A stretch of DNA of 32,845 nt, from positions 1 through 32,845 of the forward strand of contig NZ_JAIUKE010000086.1 of assembly GCF_020176795.1 (NCBI RefSeq), given 5' to 3'. Positions 23,202-30,301 of this stretch are shown here, in pieces (position 1 is the first letter of the stretch; every line of letters starts with the position of its first letter). This stretch comes from Streptomyces sp. 8L. GTDB lineage: Bacteria; Actinomycetota; Actinomycetes; Streptomycetales; Streptomycetaceae. The position numbers and the translations under genes are program-made. Below the pieces are notes generated by a model that ran no database searches, was not told where the DNA came from, and saw nothing but the letters and a program-made list of their open reading frames with translations.

Positions 23202-23334
23202 CGCCGTGGCGGCCCGTCACCGTCATGGCGCCCCGTCACCGTCATGGCTGTCCGACACTGCCATGGCAGCCGGACACCGCCGTGGCAGCCCGCCGCCGCT
23301 GTAGCGGTGAGACACCGCCGTGGCGGTCCGGTCC
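23202..23334. repeat. 19-bp tandem array, seven copies, with palindromic core
   Basis: Seven contiguous 19-bp units begin at 23202, 23221, 23240, 23259, 23278, 23297 and 23316. The consensus is CGCCGTGGCRGYCCGACAC. Each contains a GCCRTGGC palindrome (GCCATGGC in some units) with compensating variants, as would be kept by dimeric DNA-binding proteins. The array fills the divergent space between the copper operon start (23127) and the Met-rich membrane gene (23533). The 19-bp period is not a multiple of three, which argues against coding. It has no spacers and is not CRISPR. Confidence 0.85.
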
Positions 23335-23532
23335 GTCCGTCCATCCATGGGCCGGGTGGGGATGTACCACCTGTTTCAACGGCCCCGCGAATCTTGTTCC
23401 GTATCAGTAGTCGGACGGTCCATCCTCGGAGTTCCCGCCCCCTTTTGTGACTCACGCCACCTGTTCGACGTGGAGGCCGGGGTGCGGTGACGTGGACGGC
23501 CCGGGCGCGGCGCCCGCGCGGCGAGTGGCACC

Positions 23533-24363
23533 ATGAAGTCCGTCATGTCTGCCGAAAGCGGTTCGCGAGCGCTGAGGGCCGCCGTATTCGCGGCCGTCAG
23601 CGTGCTGCTCGGCGCCATCGGCCACGAGTTGATGTCGGACCAACCGCTCCCGTGGTGGGCGGTGGCCGGTGCGCTCTGGGGGACCGGGGCCGTCGCCTGG
23701 CTGTGCGCGGGCCGGGAAGAGCGGACCATGCCCCGGGTCGTCGGGCTGACCGTCGCCGTCCAGGCAGCCCTGCACGGCCTCTTCTCCCTGGCCCAGAGCC
23801 TCACTTCACCCCCCGCGCCACGCCCCACGTCCTTCGGCCTCCTCTGGGCGCAGTACCTGACCTGCGGTCTCGATACGAACTCGCTCACAGCACGCGAGGC
23901 GACGCGCATGGTCGTCGAGGCCGGCCTCGGTGACCACTTGTCCACGCCGCCACCCGGCATGGCTTCCATGTCCATGCCGATGCCCATGCCCGCGTCCGGC
24001 GGCATGGAAGGCATGGGCGGTACGGGTGGTATGGGCGGCATGGGCGGCATGCACGGCGGAATGGCCATGGGGGTCCTGCCCCATGGCACGGCCGGCCTGG
24101 GCATGCTGGCGGCCCACCTGCTGGCCGCTCTGGTGTGCGGCCTGTGGCTCGCGCACGGGGAGCGCGCGGCGTTCCGGCTGCTCCGGGTCCTGGCCCAATG
24201 GCTCCACGCCCCCCTCAGCCTGCCCGGCCTGTACCGCGCGGCTTCACTGGAGCGCCCGGCCCCCCTGCGCCGTTTCGACGACGCCGTCGCCGGACCACGA
24301 CTGCCGCTGCTCACGAACTGCGTCATCACGAGGGGCCCGCCGGTGTCGACCGCTGTCCTGTGA
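23533..24363 (+). CDS. Met-rich integral membrane protein
   Basis: 276 residues; ATG 23533 or 23545, neither with a clear ribosome site. Four or so hydrophobic segments: AAVFAAVSVLLGAIGHEL, WWAVAGALWGTGAVAWLC, VVGLTVAVQAALHGLFSL and LGMLAAHLLAALVCGLWL. A Met-rich loop at about 137-180 (MASMSMPMPMP, GGMEGMGG repeats, GGMHGGMAM) is of the kind that binds Cu(I). The gene lies divergent from the copper operon, with the 19-bp array between, and precedes the ECF sigma gene in the same direction. Such Met-rich membrane proteins are frequent in Streptomyces next to copper genes. A periplasmic-side copper-binding role is inferred. Confidence 0.7.
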   Translation: MKSVMSAESGSRALRAAVFAAVSVLLGAIGHELMSDQPLPWWAVAGALWGTGAVAWLCAGREERTMPRVVGLTVAVQAALHGLFSLAQSLTSPPAPRPTSFGLLWAQYLTCGLDTNSLTAREATRMVVEAGLGDHLSTPPPGMASMSMPMPMPASGGMEGMGGTGGMGGMGGMHGGMAMGVLPHGTAGLGMLAAHLLAALVCGLWLAHGERAAFRLLRVLAQWLHAPLSLPGLYRAASLERPAPLRRFDDAVAGPRLPLLTNCVITRGPPVSTAVL

Positions 24364-24497
24364 CAGCTCTCCGACACCGGGGCCGCGTCCGCGCTCCCGG
24401 CCTGCGCCGTGCTCGCGCGCGGCGGTTTCTCATGACAGCGGTACGGGCGGCCTCGGCGCGTCCGGTCGCTGTCGAGCTCTCGTGAAGGAAGCAGACG

Positions 24498-25151
24498 ATG
24501 ACTCCTGCTCTTCGCGCACCCACCAGGCCCAGCGACGAGTCCATGACCGCATGGGCCCTGGCCGCGCGGGACGGCGACAAGGACGCTGTCGAGCATCTGG
24601 TGCGTGCCGTGCACAGGGACATCCAGAGGTACATCGCGTACCTCGCCGATGATCCGCAGAAGACCGACGACTTGACGCAGGACACCTTCCTGCGGGCGCT
24701 GAGCAGTCTCAGCGGCTTCGAAGGGCGTTCGTCCGTGCGTACGTGGATACTGACCATCGCGCGACGGGTCGTGGCCGACAGCCTGCGACGGGCTGCCGCC
24801 CGGCCGCGCCTCGTCGACCGGGACGACTGGCAGCTGCTGGCGGAACAGACCCAGGACGGCCCGCTCACCCCCGTTGAGGACGGTGTCGTCCTGTGGGAGC
24901 TGCTCGGTGCGCTGTCCGAGGGCCGGCGGAGGGCGTTCGTCCTCACCCAGGTCCTGGGATTCCGCTACGAGGAGGCCGCGTCGCTGTGTGCCTGTCCGGT
25001 GGGAACGGTGCGCTCACGCGTCGCCCGGGCCCGCCAGGTTCTGACGGCCATTCTCCAGGACACGGCGGACGCGGGGACGGAAGGAACGGAGGGGATGGAA
25101 GGAACGGGGGGAACCGGAGGAACGGGGGGACAACAGCCCGTGGCACCTTGA
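24498..25151 (+). CDS. ECF-type RNA polymerase sigma factor
   Basis: 217 residues from ATG 24498, behind GAAGGA. Region 2 covers about 16-90: VEHLVRAVHRDIQRYIAYLA, DLTQDTFLRALSSLSGF and VRTWILTIARRVVADSLRR, with the ECF core-binding and -10 recognition features. Region 4 covers about 133-185, with the HTH FRYEEAASLCACPVGTVRS followed by RVARARQVL. It ends in a Gly/Thr/Glu repeat tail (GTEGMEGTGGTGG). No anti-sigma gene follows, which is unusual for an ECF factor; the preceding Met-rich membrane protein could serve that role but has no known anti-sigma motif. Context suggests regulation of copper or envelope-stress genes. The Cys pair in SLCAC is a possible metal- or redox-sensing feature. Confidence 0.88.
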   Translation: MTPALRAPTRPSDESMTAWALAARDGDKDAVEHLVRAVHRDIQRYIAYLADDPQKTDDLTQDTFLRALSSLSGFEGRSSVRTWILTIARRVVADSLRRAAARPRLVDRDDWQLLAEQTQDGPLTPVEDGVVLWELLGALSEGRRRAFVLTQVLGFRYEEAASLCACPVGTVRSRVARARQVLTAILQDTADAGTEGTEGMEGTGGTGGTGGQQPVAP

Positions 25152-25268
25152 GCGAGCGATTCGGCAGGCGCGGCTGAATCTGCCGGCCCGCACCTGAGCG
25201 GCTGGACGTGCCCGCCCCGCACCCTGAGCGGCTCAACTCGCCCGCCCACACCTGCGATACGGCACACG

Positions 25269-25302
25269 GAGATGCCCGGTCGGAACCCTGACCGGGCATC
25301 TC
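25269..25302. terminator. Strong bidirectional terminator
   Basis: GAGATGCCCGGTC (25269-25281) and GACCGGGCATCTC (25290-25302) form a perfect 13-bp stem with an 8-nt loop. It lies between the convergent sigma-factor and DUF5134-like genes. Confidence 0.8.
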
Positions 25303-25371
25303 GCGCCGGTGCCTCACCGGGGCCGCCCCGGCCGCCGGCGCGCTGCCCGGGCCGCGGTGACCGCGGACGCA

Positions 25372-25443
25372 ACTAGGAGTCGTACTAGGAGTTGTACTAG
25401 GAGTCGTACTAGGAGTTGTACTAGGAGTCGTACTAGGAGTTGT
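25372..25443. repeat. 12-bp tandem array, six copies, alternating
   Basis: ACTAGGAGTCGT and ACTAGGAGTTGT alternate in six exact 12-bp units, giving three copies of a 24-bp higher-order repeat with no internal error. Local AT content and the CTAG tetramer stand out against the high-GC surroundings. The array ends 6 bp from the stop of the DUF5134-like gene, in the convergent space. Confidence 0.9.
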
Positions 25444-25449
25444 ACGAGG

Positions 25450-26175
25450 TCAGGCGAGGACTGCCAGCATGACCGACATGCCCAGGGCCATCACACCGTG
25501 ACAGGACAGGTCGTAGGCACCGAGCCCGCTCCCGGACGCTCCGCCGCCCGCCGTCGCGGGCCCCTCGCCCGCCGGTACGGGCCCCTCGCCGGCCGCCGCG
25601 AGGCGCGGGCCGGAGCGTGCGAGGTCGAACCCCTTGGCGAGCCACCACAGGGCGAGGGCGAGAAAGGCCACCGCGAGTACCACCGCGGTCTGGGCGCCTC
25701 CGCCCCGCAGTGTCATCGTGGCCGTGCTGCCCGGGGCGGGCATGTCCATCCCCGGCATGTCCGCCATCTGTGCGGCGCCGCCGCCCGCCGCCTGCGCCGG
25801 GCCCCCGTCCATCGCCGCCAGCATCCAGGCCATCGCCGCCATGGCGAGCGCATGCGGGACCGCGTGGCCGAGCCGGCGCGGCACACCCTCACCCGGCGTC
25901 CGGGCGAAAAGCGCCGCCACCAGGAACCACACTGCCGCGAGCGAGAAGAACACCACCTGCGGCAGGGCCGGCAGGCGCATCCCCCACGGCCACACCATCA
26001 CCCCCATCGCGACGGCCATCACCGCGTGCAGCGCGTGCGCCGTCCTGTCCAGGGCACTCTGCCCGGCAGCCGCGGTGCCGGCCGGCCTGACGGGGAGCGC
26101 CCGCCACAGCGCGTACCCCGCGACGGCCGAGAACAACACCGTCAACAGCCACTTGAGTCCCACCGCCGCGATCAC
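25450..26175 (-). CDS. DUF5134-like multi-TM membrane protein
   Basis: 241 residues; GTG 26175 overlaps the PepSY gene stop (GTGA). About six hydrophobic segments are seen: LKWLLTVLFSAVAGYALW, HALHAVMAVAMGVMVWPW, VVFFSLAAVWFLVAALFA, ALAMAAMAWMLAAMDGG, TAVVLAVAFLALALWWL and HGVMALGMSVMLAVLA. An outer loop has MADMPGMDMPAPGS, Met/Asp-rich, and conserved-looking His lie in several helices (HALHAVMA, HAVPHALAM). This matches the actinobacterial DUF5134 type as I recall. Coupled translation with the PepSY protein and proximity to copper genes point to a metal-related membrane role that is not defined. Confidence 0.75.
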   Translation of the reverse strand: MIAAVGLKWLLTVLFSAVAGYALWRALPVRPAGTAAAGQSALDRTAHALHAVMAVAMGVMVWPWGMRLPALPQVVFFSLAAVWFLVAALFARTPGEGVPRRLGHAVPHALAMAAMAWMLAAMDGGPAQAAGGGAAQMADMPGMDMPAPGSTATMTLRGGGAQTAVVLAVAFLALALWWLAKGFDLARSGPRLAAAGEGPVPAGEGPATAGGGASGSGLGAYDLSCHGVMALGMSVMLAVLA

Positions 26176-27587
26176 TTGGCCCTCCCGCGCGAAACGGCGC
26201 CGACGACCAGGTCGGCGCAGAGGAACGCCGCGAGCGGGAACCCGAACAGCGGCAGATAGTAGGCGAGTACGCAGATCGCCACCGTGGCGGGTGCGAGCAC
26301 CCGGCCCGGCAGCGCCCGCCAGGCCCCCCGGGCAGGCGCCCGCCCGAACCTCGGCCCTTCACCGCGGGTCGGCCTGCGGCGCCACCACATCCGGTACCCG
26401 AGCAGCACCATGGCGATCAGGCAGACGGCCAGCACGGCGAGCGCGATCTGGTTGGCGAGCCCGAACAGCAGGCCCATGTGGGCGTCGATGCCCCACCGGG
26501 TCAGCTTGGCGAGCAGGGGGAAGTCCGCGAAGCGCAGACGCGCCGTGACTCTTCCCGTCGAGGGGTCGACCGCGACGGAGTCCTGGCCCTCCGGCCACGA
26601 TCTCTTGTTCTCCTTCACCACGTACGCCACGCCCGGCTTCGACGGGGGTGTGATCACCAACGGGCCCGCGAGCCCGGCCCGATGACCGGCACCGATCGCC
26701 CCGTCGATGCCGATGTCCCGGGCCGGTGCCCCGTTGCCGTGCACGGTGCGGGGCAGCGTCGTCGCGACGGACGGCGTACCGCCCTTCAGCGCGTCCTGCA
26801 CCTTGCCGATGCTCGCGCCCGCGTGCGCCGACCAGGTAAGACCCGTCGCGGACAGCCCCAGCAGGCCGATGGAGATCCACAGTCCGAGAGCACCGTGCCA
26901 GGACACGATCCCGCTGCGGCCCGCGCCCCGCCGGGGCCACAGCGTGCGGCGCAGCCTCCGGGCACGACGCGGCGCGCCGATCCACAGGACGAGACCGCCG
27001 AGCACCTCGACCCACAGCCAACTGGCGGCCAGCTCACTGTAATTGCGGCCGAAGTCACCGAGATGCAAGGTCCGGTGCAGGCTGTCGAGCCAGGCGCGGG
27101 CGGGCAGCCAGTCCCCGTAGGTGCGCAGAGTTCCCAGCAGCTTCCCTGTGTACGGATCGACGAAAGCGGTCGTGTTGTACCCGTCGGGCAGGCCAGGGAC
27201 CGTGAAGAGGACCCGGGTGGAGCCCGTGGCGGTCGCCGGGGGTTCCACGGACTGGAGTGTGCCCCTGGGCACGGCCCGCTCCGCGACGCGCAGCTGATCG
27301 GCCACGGAGTGCGCGCTCCCGTGCGGCGAGACCGTCAACTCGTGCCGGTAGAGGATCTGTTCGAGCTGAGGAGTGGTCGTGTACGCCAGCCCGGTGAGCG
27401 CGGCGACGAGGAGGAACGGGCCTATGCACACACCGACGTAGAAGTGCAGACGCAGCAGCAGGGGGCGCACACTTCGCCAGAAGCCCGGACCGTTCGACGC
27501 GGGTTCGGCGGCCACCTCCCGGTCCGCGGTCGTCGGTGGCGGAGTCGGCCCTGGGGGCACCGCCACGAGGTCGCTTGTCATCTCCAT
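26172..27587 (-). CDS. PepSY-associated TM helix protein
   Basis: 471 residues from ATG 27587, behind GGAAGG. It starts with a Pro-rich cytosolic tail, then FWRSVRPLLLRLHFYVGVCI and GPFLLVAALTGLAYTTTPQL, the first PepSY-TM helix with R-L-H-F-Y. It continues with a PepSY-like extracellular part (about 75-180) and the TM segments WLWVEVLGGLVLWIG, WHGALGLWISIGLLGLSATG, IALAVLAVCLIAMVLLGY and VLAPATVAICVLAYYLPLFG. The helix His residues (LHFY, LHRTLHLG, WHG, IDAHMG) are those seen in iron-uptake reductase-like PepSY proteins, which may bind haem. Cotranscribed with the DUF5134-like gene (GTGA overlap). A membrane redox or metal-uptake function is the usual inference. Confidence 0.88.
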   Translation of the reverse strand: MEMTSDLVAVPPGPTPPPTTADREVAAEPASNGPGFWRSVRPLLLRLHFYVGVCIGPFLLVAALTGLAYTTTPQLEQILYRHELTVSPHGSAHSVADQLRVAERAVPRGTLQSVEPPATATGSTRVLFTVPGLPDGYNTTAFVDPYTGKLLGTLRTYGDWLPARAWLDSLHRTLHLGDFGRNYSELAASWLWVEVLGGLVLWIGAPRRARRLRRTLWPRRGAGRSGIVSWHGALGLWISIGLLGLSATGLTWSAHAGASIGKVQDALKGGTPSVATTLPRTVHGNGAPARDIGIDGAIGAGHRAGLAGPLVITPPSKPGVAYVVKENKRSWPEGQDSVAVDPSTGRVTARLRFADFPLLAKLTRWGIDAHMGLLFGLANQIALAVLAVCLIAMVLLGYRMWWRRRPTRGEGPRFGRAPARGAWRALPGRVLAPATVAICVLAYYLPLFGFPLAAFLCADLVVGAVSRGRAK

Positions 27588-27728
27588 GGACCTTCCGTGA
27601 GAGGGCGCCGATCCCGTTCATCGGCGCTCTTCAGGAAGTCGGACGGCGCTCGCTCCGCTCTCCCCCGCCCTCCCGTGAGGAATGCCACGCGGCAGCGGGG
27701 GAACTGAACGGCCCTTCCGCGGCACACG

Positions 27729-27852
27729 TTCCTGCCGGTGACACACCCGCTCTTGCCGGTGACACACACGTTCCTGTCTGGGACACACCTGCCCGCCGGT
27801 GACACACCTGTCCCGCCGGTGACACACACACTTCCTGTCGGGGACGCACCCG
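27729..27852. repeat. About 20-22-bp tandem array, six copies
   Basis: Six degenerate units with the consensus TTCCTGCCGGTGACACACCTG start near 27729, 27751, 27771, 27791, 27811 and 27832. The core GCCGGTGACACAC is nearly invariant. The array lies 140-265 bp upstream of the PepSY gene and just before the DksA-like gene, so it could regulate either one. Variable unit length argues against coding. Confidence 0.75.
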
Positions 27853-27930
27853 TGGGCGGCGGGATTCCACGAAAGGGCCAGGTCGCACAGGTATCGGAAT
27901 GGAGTGCGGGCAGCCGGCGTTGTGCGGCGT

Positions 27931-28332
27931 ATGAGTGATTCATCCCGTGACGCCGGTTTCCCCCTGGGCGAGCGGGCCGCCGTGCGTGCGCGCCTGAGGG
28001 CGGAGCGGGCGGAAGCGCGTGGGCAGATCGCCGCGCTGGTGAGGGAGTTCGACGGGATCGTCGCAGCGAACGCACTGGTGGCCGTCGATGACGAGCATGA
28101 CCCCGAGGGGGCGAGTACGGCCTTCGAGCGGGCCCACGTGGCGGCGCTGCTGGCGCGGGAGCGTGCGCATCTCGCCGAGGTGGACCGGGCTCTGGAGCGG
28201 TTGGAGCGCGGGGAGTACGGGCGGTGCGCGACGTGCGGCGAGCTGATCGCGCCCGAGCGGCTGGAGGTCCGGCCCGCGACGGACACCTGTGTGCGGTGCG
28301 CCACGGAGAGCGCTCGGCGCCGACGGCGCTGA
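27931..28332 (+). CDS. DksA/TraR-family C4 zinc-finger protein
   Basis: 133 residues from ATG 27931; an in-frame upstream start (27904) is less likely. Helical first half (EFDGIVAANALVAVDDEHDP, HVAALLARERAHLAEVDRAL) forms the coiled-coil-like arms. The C4 zinc finger is GRCATCGELIAPERLEVRP, with Cys99, Cys102, Cys120 and Cys123. The acidic DxxDxA tip that lets E. coli DksA reach the RNA polymerase active site is absent, so it may not act on ppGpp-controlled transcription in the same way. Small TraR/DksA proteins of this kind are common in actinobacteria. The exact role is unknown. Confidence 0.85.
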   Translation: MSDSSRDAGFPLGERAAVRARLRAERAEARGQIAALVREFDGIVAANALVAVDDEHDPEGASTAFERAHVAALLARERAHLAEVDRALERLERGEYGRCATCGELIAPERLEVRPATDTCVRCATESARRRRR

Positions 28333-28524
28333 GCGTGGCCCGGCGCCGAGCCGGCGAGGGGCGGCGAGGCGGCCGGGGTGCGGAGGGCGGGCGTCTCGCG
28401 CGCGGCGGTCCTGGCGGTGCATCGAGGCTTAGGGGGTGCGCCTCGCGTCTTACGTGTCGTAGAACGGCAGGGCAGAACGGCAGGGACGCATGCACGCGTG
28501 CGGCTGAAGGGACGTGCCCCATCC

Positions 28525-29046
28525 ATGACCGGTGACACCTGGCGTACCCGTCCCGAAGGCCCGGGAGACGTCGACGCGGAAGCCGTCCGGCGAATCAACG
28601 TCGCCGCCTTTCCCACGGCAGGGGAGGCCGACCTCGTGGACGCCCTGCGGCGGGACCCGTGGTGGCTGGACGGGCTGTCCCACGTCGCGCTCGGCGGGGA
28701 CGGCACACCGGTCTCACACGCGCTGCTGACCCGCTGCCTGATCGGCCGGGCCGAAGCCCTGTGCCTCGCGCCCGTCGCCGTACTGCCGGACGCGCAGCGG
28801 CGCGGGGCCGGTTCCGCCGTCGTACGGGCGGTGCTGGAGGCCGCGCGGGTGCGCGGCGAGCGGTGCGCCATCGTGGTGCTCGGGGATGCCGCGTACTACC
28901 CGAGGTTCGGTTTCCGGCGCGCCTCCGTCCACGGGGTCCTGCCGCCGATGGATGTGCCGGACGAGGCGTTCATGGTGCTCCCGCTGTCCGACGCGGTGCG
29001 GGTGCCGAGCGGGGTCGTACGGTACGCGGCACCGTTCGGCCTCTGA
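28525..29046 (+). CDS. GNAT-family N-acetyltransferase
   Basis: 173 residues from ATG 28525 (GAAGGGA upstream). The frame is open to 28378 but lacks homologous sequence there. Acetyl-CoA-binding motif A is clear: LAPVAVLPDAQRRGAGSAVV (about 78-97, Q-R-R-G-A-G-S), then YYPRFGFRRAS in motif B, with PPMDVPDEAFMVLPL at the end. This layout fits YhbS-like GNAT enzymes. The acceptor (amine, peptide or small molecule) cannot be read. It stands alone, facing the bL36 gene across a terminator. Confidence 0.88.
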   Translation: MTGDTWRTRPEGPGDVDAEAVRRINVAAFPTAGEADLVDALRRDPWWLDGLSHVALGGDGTPVSHALLTRCLIGRAEALCLAPVAVLPDAQRRGAGSAVVRAVLEAARVRGERCAIVVLGDAAYYPRFGFRRASVHGVLPPMDVPDEAFMVLPLSDAVRVPSGVVRYAAPFGL

Positions 29047-29104
29047 GGCCCGCGCACGCGAGGCCGGCGCTCCGGGCGTCGGGCATAGGCGGTGGCCGAC
29101 GCGC

Positions 29105-29137
29105 GTGAGGGGCGTCCCACCCGGGAACGCCCCTCAC
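29105..29137. terminator. Bidirectional terminator
   Basis: GTGAGGGGCGT (29105-29115) and ACGCCCCTCAC (29127-29137) form a perfect 11-bp stem between the convergent acetyltransferase and bL36 genes. Confidence 0.75.
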
Positions 29138-29152
29138 ATCCGCGGATCGAGG

Positions 29153-29275
29153 TCAGCCCTGCCGGGCCTTGAACCTCGGCTCCTTCTTGTTGATCACGAA
29201 GACCCGCCCTCTCCGGCGCACGACCTGCGCCCCGGGCTTGGCCTTCAGGGACCGCACGGAGTTCCGGACCTTCAT
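29153..29275 (-). CDS. rpmJ: 50S ribosomal protein bL36, zinc-free paralogue
   Basis: 40 residues from ATG 29275: [20 protein letters not shown], then [20 protein letters not shown]. This is clearly bL36. The zinc-ribbon Cys and His of the standard form (C-x2-C...C-x4-H) are all absent, so this is the C-minus paralogue. Bacteria make such paralogues under zinc shortage to replace zinc-binding ribosomal proteins and free zinc; in Streptomyces and mycobacteria they are controlled by Zur. A Zur-box-like site lies upstream (29321-29340). A longer frame through 30160 on this strand is a false reading. Confidence 0.9.
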   Translation of the reverse strand: MKVRNSVRSLKAKPGAQVVRRRGRVFVINKKEPRFKARQG

Positions 29276-29320
29276 GGCACCCACCGCCTTCCGCTCGACG
29301 TCTTCGGGAGCCCCAACCGT

Positions 29321-29340
29321 ACGGCAATGGTTTTCATTCC
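29321..29340 (-). promoter_or_regulatory. Zur-box-like operator
   Basis: On the minus strand the site reads GGAATGAAAACCATTGCCGT. The first half AATGAAAA and the CATT of the second half agree with the actinobacterial Zur pattern TGAAAATGATTTTCA, while the far half is degenerate. It sits 46 bp upstream of the zinc-free bL36 start, next to CTATAG (29341-29346), a possible -10. Release of Zur repression under zinc limitation would induce the gene. Confidence 0.6.
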
Positions 29341-29503
29341 CTATAGGAATCACCGGGACTCCACCAGGGCTCCGCGACGCCCCGTCACCCGTTCCGGTTG
29401 AGGTGGTGGCGGTTCGGGGGGTTCGACGCGTGCTCCGGTGGAACATGCACGTGATCATCCGGCGCTCGCACGGTGCCGGCCGACCTCGTGAAGGACCGCG
29501 CCT

Positions 29504-30205
29504 GTGACTCCGCAGCTTCCCCCGGTGCCCCCGGTACTCCCGGTACCCCCGGTTCCCGCTTCGTTCCGTTCCAGGACCGCGCTGCTGTCCGCCGCGGCGG
29601 CCCTCGCCGCGGGTACCGCTCTCGCCGCCACTCCGGCACAGGCCGGGCCCGTGCACGGGCCCGGCTCCGCGGCGCTCGCCGCTGCCGCCTCGGCCGGGCG
29701 GGTGGGGTCGGCGGGCTCGCTCGGGCCCCTCGTCGGGCTCGCTGAGCTGGCGATCCGCCGTATCCGGCTCAGCGGCCAGGTGGCCGCCGCCAAGCGCGGT
29801 ACAGGAGCGCCGGTCGACGACCCCGCACGTGAACGGCAGGAGCTGGCGAAGGTGCGGCAGCAGGCCGCACGCCTCGGCCTCGACCCGGACGCGACGGCCC
29901 GGTTCTTCGAGGACCAGATCGCCGCCAGCAAGGTCGTACAGCGCGGCCTGCTCGACCGGTGGAGCGCGCATCCGGCCGAGGCGCCGGCGGAGCGTCCGGC
30001 GCTGGCGACGATCCGTACCGAACTGGACACGATCACGCAGCAGATCCTGCGCGAGCTGGTGGCGACGGAACGGGTCAGGCGGCCGTCTCCCCGCTGTACG
30101 GCCGCCCTCGCGGAGGCCGCCGAGTCCGGGGCGGTCGCGGGCCGGCTCGACGCGCTGCACCGCGAGGCGCTCACGACGGCGCTGCGGTCTGTGTGCGGGA
30201 GGTGA
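29504..30205 (+). CDS. Secreted chorismate mutase (AroQ gamma type)
   Basis: 233 residues from GTG 29504, behind GAAGGA. A Pro/Val repeat N-terminus ([11 protein letters not shown]) precedes a signal peptide ([20 protein letters not shown], cleavage after AQA, residue 47), so the enzyme is exported. The chorismate mutase helices are [20 protein letters not shown] (78-97), [39 protein letters not shown] and QRGLLDRW. The R, K, R-E and Q-I-x-A-x-K-x-V-Q positions fit the all-helical AroQ gamma family, with secreted M. tuberculosis enzymes as relatives. It converts chorismate to prephenate. Why Streptomyces secretes it is unclear. It stands alone, divergent from bL36. Confidence 0.88.
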   Translation: MTPQLPPVPPVLPVPPVPASFRSRTALLSAAAALAAGTALAATPAQAGPVHGPGSAALAAAASAGRVGSAGSLGPLVGLAELAIRRIRLSGQVAAAKRGTGAPVDDPARERQELAKVRQQAARLGLDPDATARFFEDQIAASKVVQRGLLDRWSAHPAEAPAERPALATIRTELDTITQQILRELVATERVRRPSPRCTAALAEAAESGAVAGRLDALHREALTTALRSVCGR

Positions 30206-30257
30206 CTGCGGGGCGGGCGCGGGTACGGGTGCGGGGCCGGTACGAGTACGGGTACGG

Positions 30258-30284
30258 GCGCGGCGCGAGGTGAGCGCGCCGCGC
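30258..30284. terminator. Hairpin terminator between convergent genes
   Basis: GCGCGGCGCG (30258-30267) pairs with CGCGCCGCGC (30275-30284) in the 97-bp space between the chorismate mutase and the MmyB-type regulator gene. Confidence 0.6.
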
Positions 30285-30301
30285 CGCGCTCCCGCGGACG
30301 G

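Noticed and set aside
23202..23334. CRISPR array
   Set aside because: Units are contiguous without spacers; no cas genes are present.
25309..26259. 316-residue plus-strand frame with TRSRTRSC repeats
   Set aside because: It is antisense to the DUF5134-like gene and its repeats come from the 12-bp array; no ribosome site.
29153..30160. 335-residue reverse-strand frame containing bL36 at its end
   Set aside because: Only the last 40 residues are real; the rest is antisense to the chorismate mutase gene.
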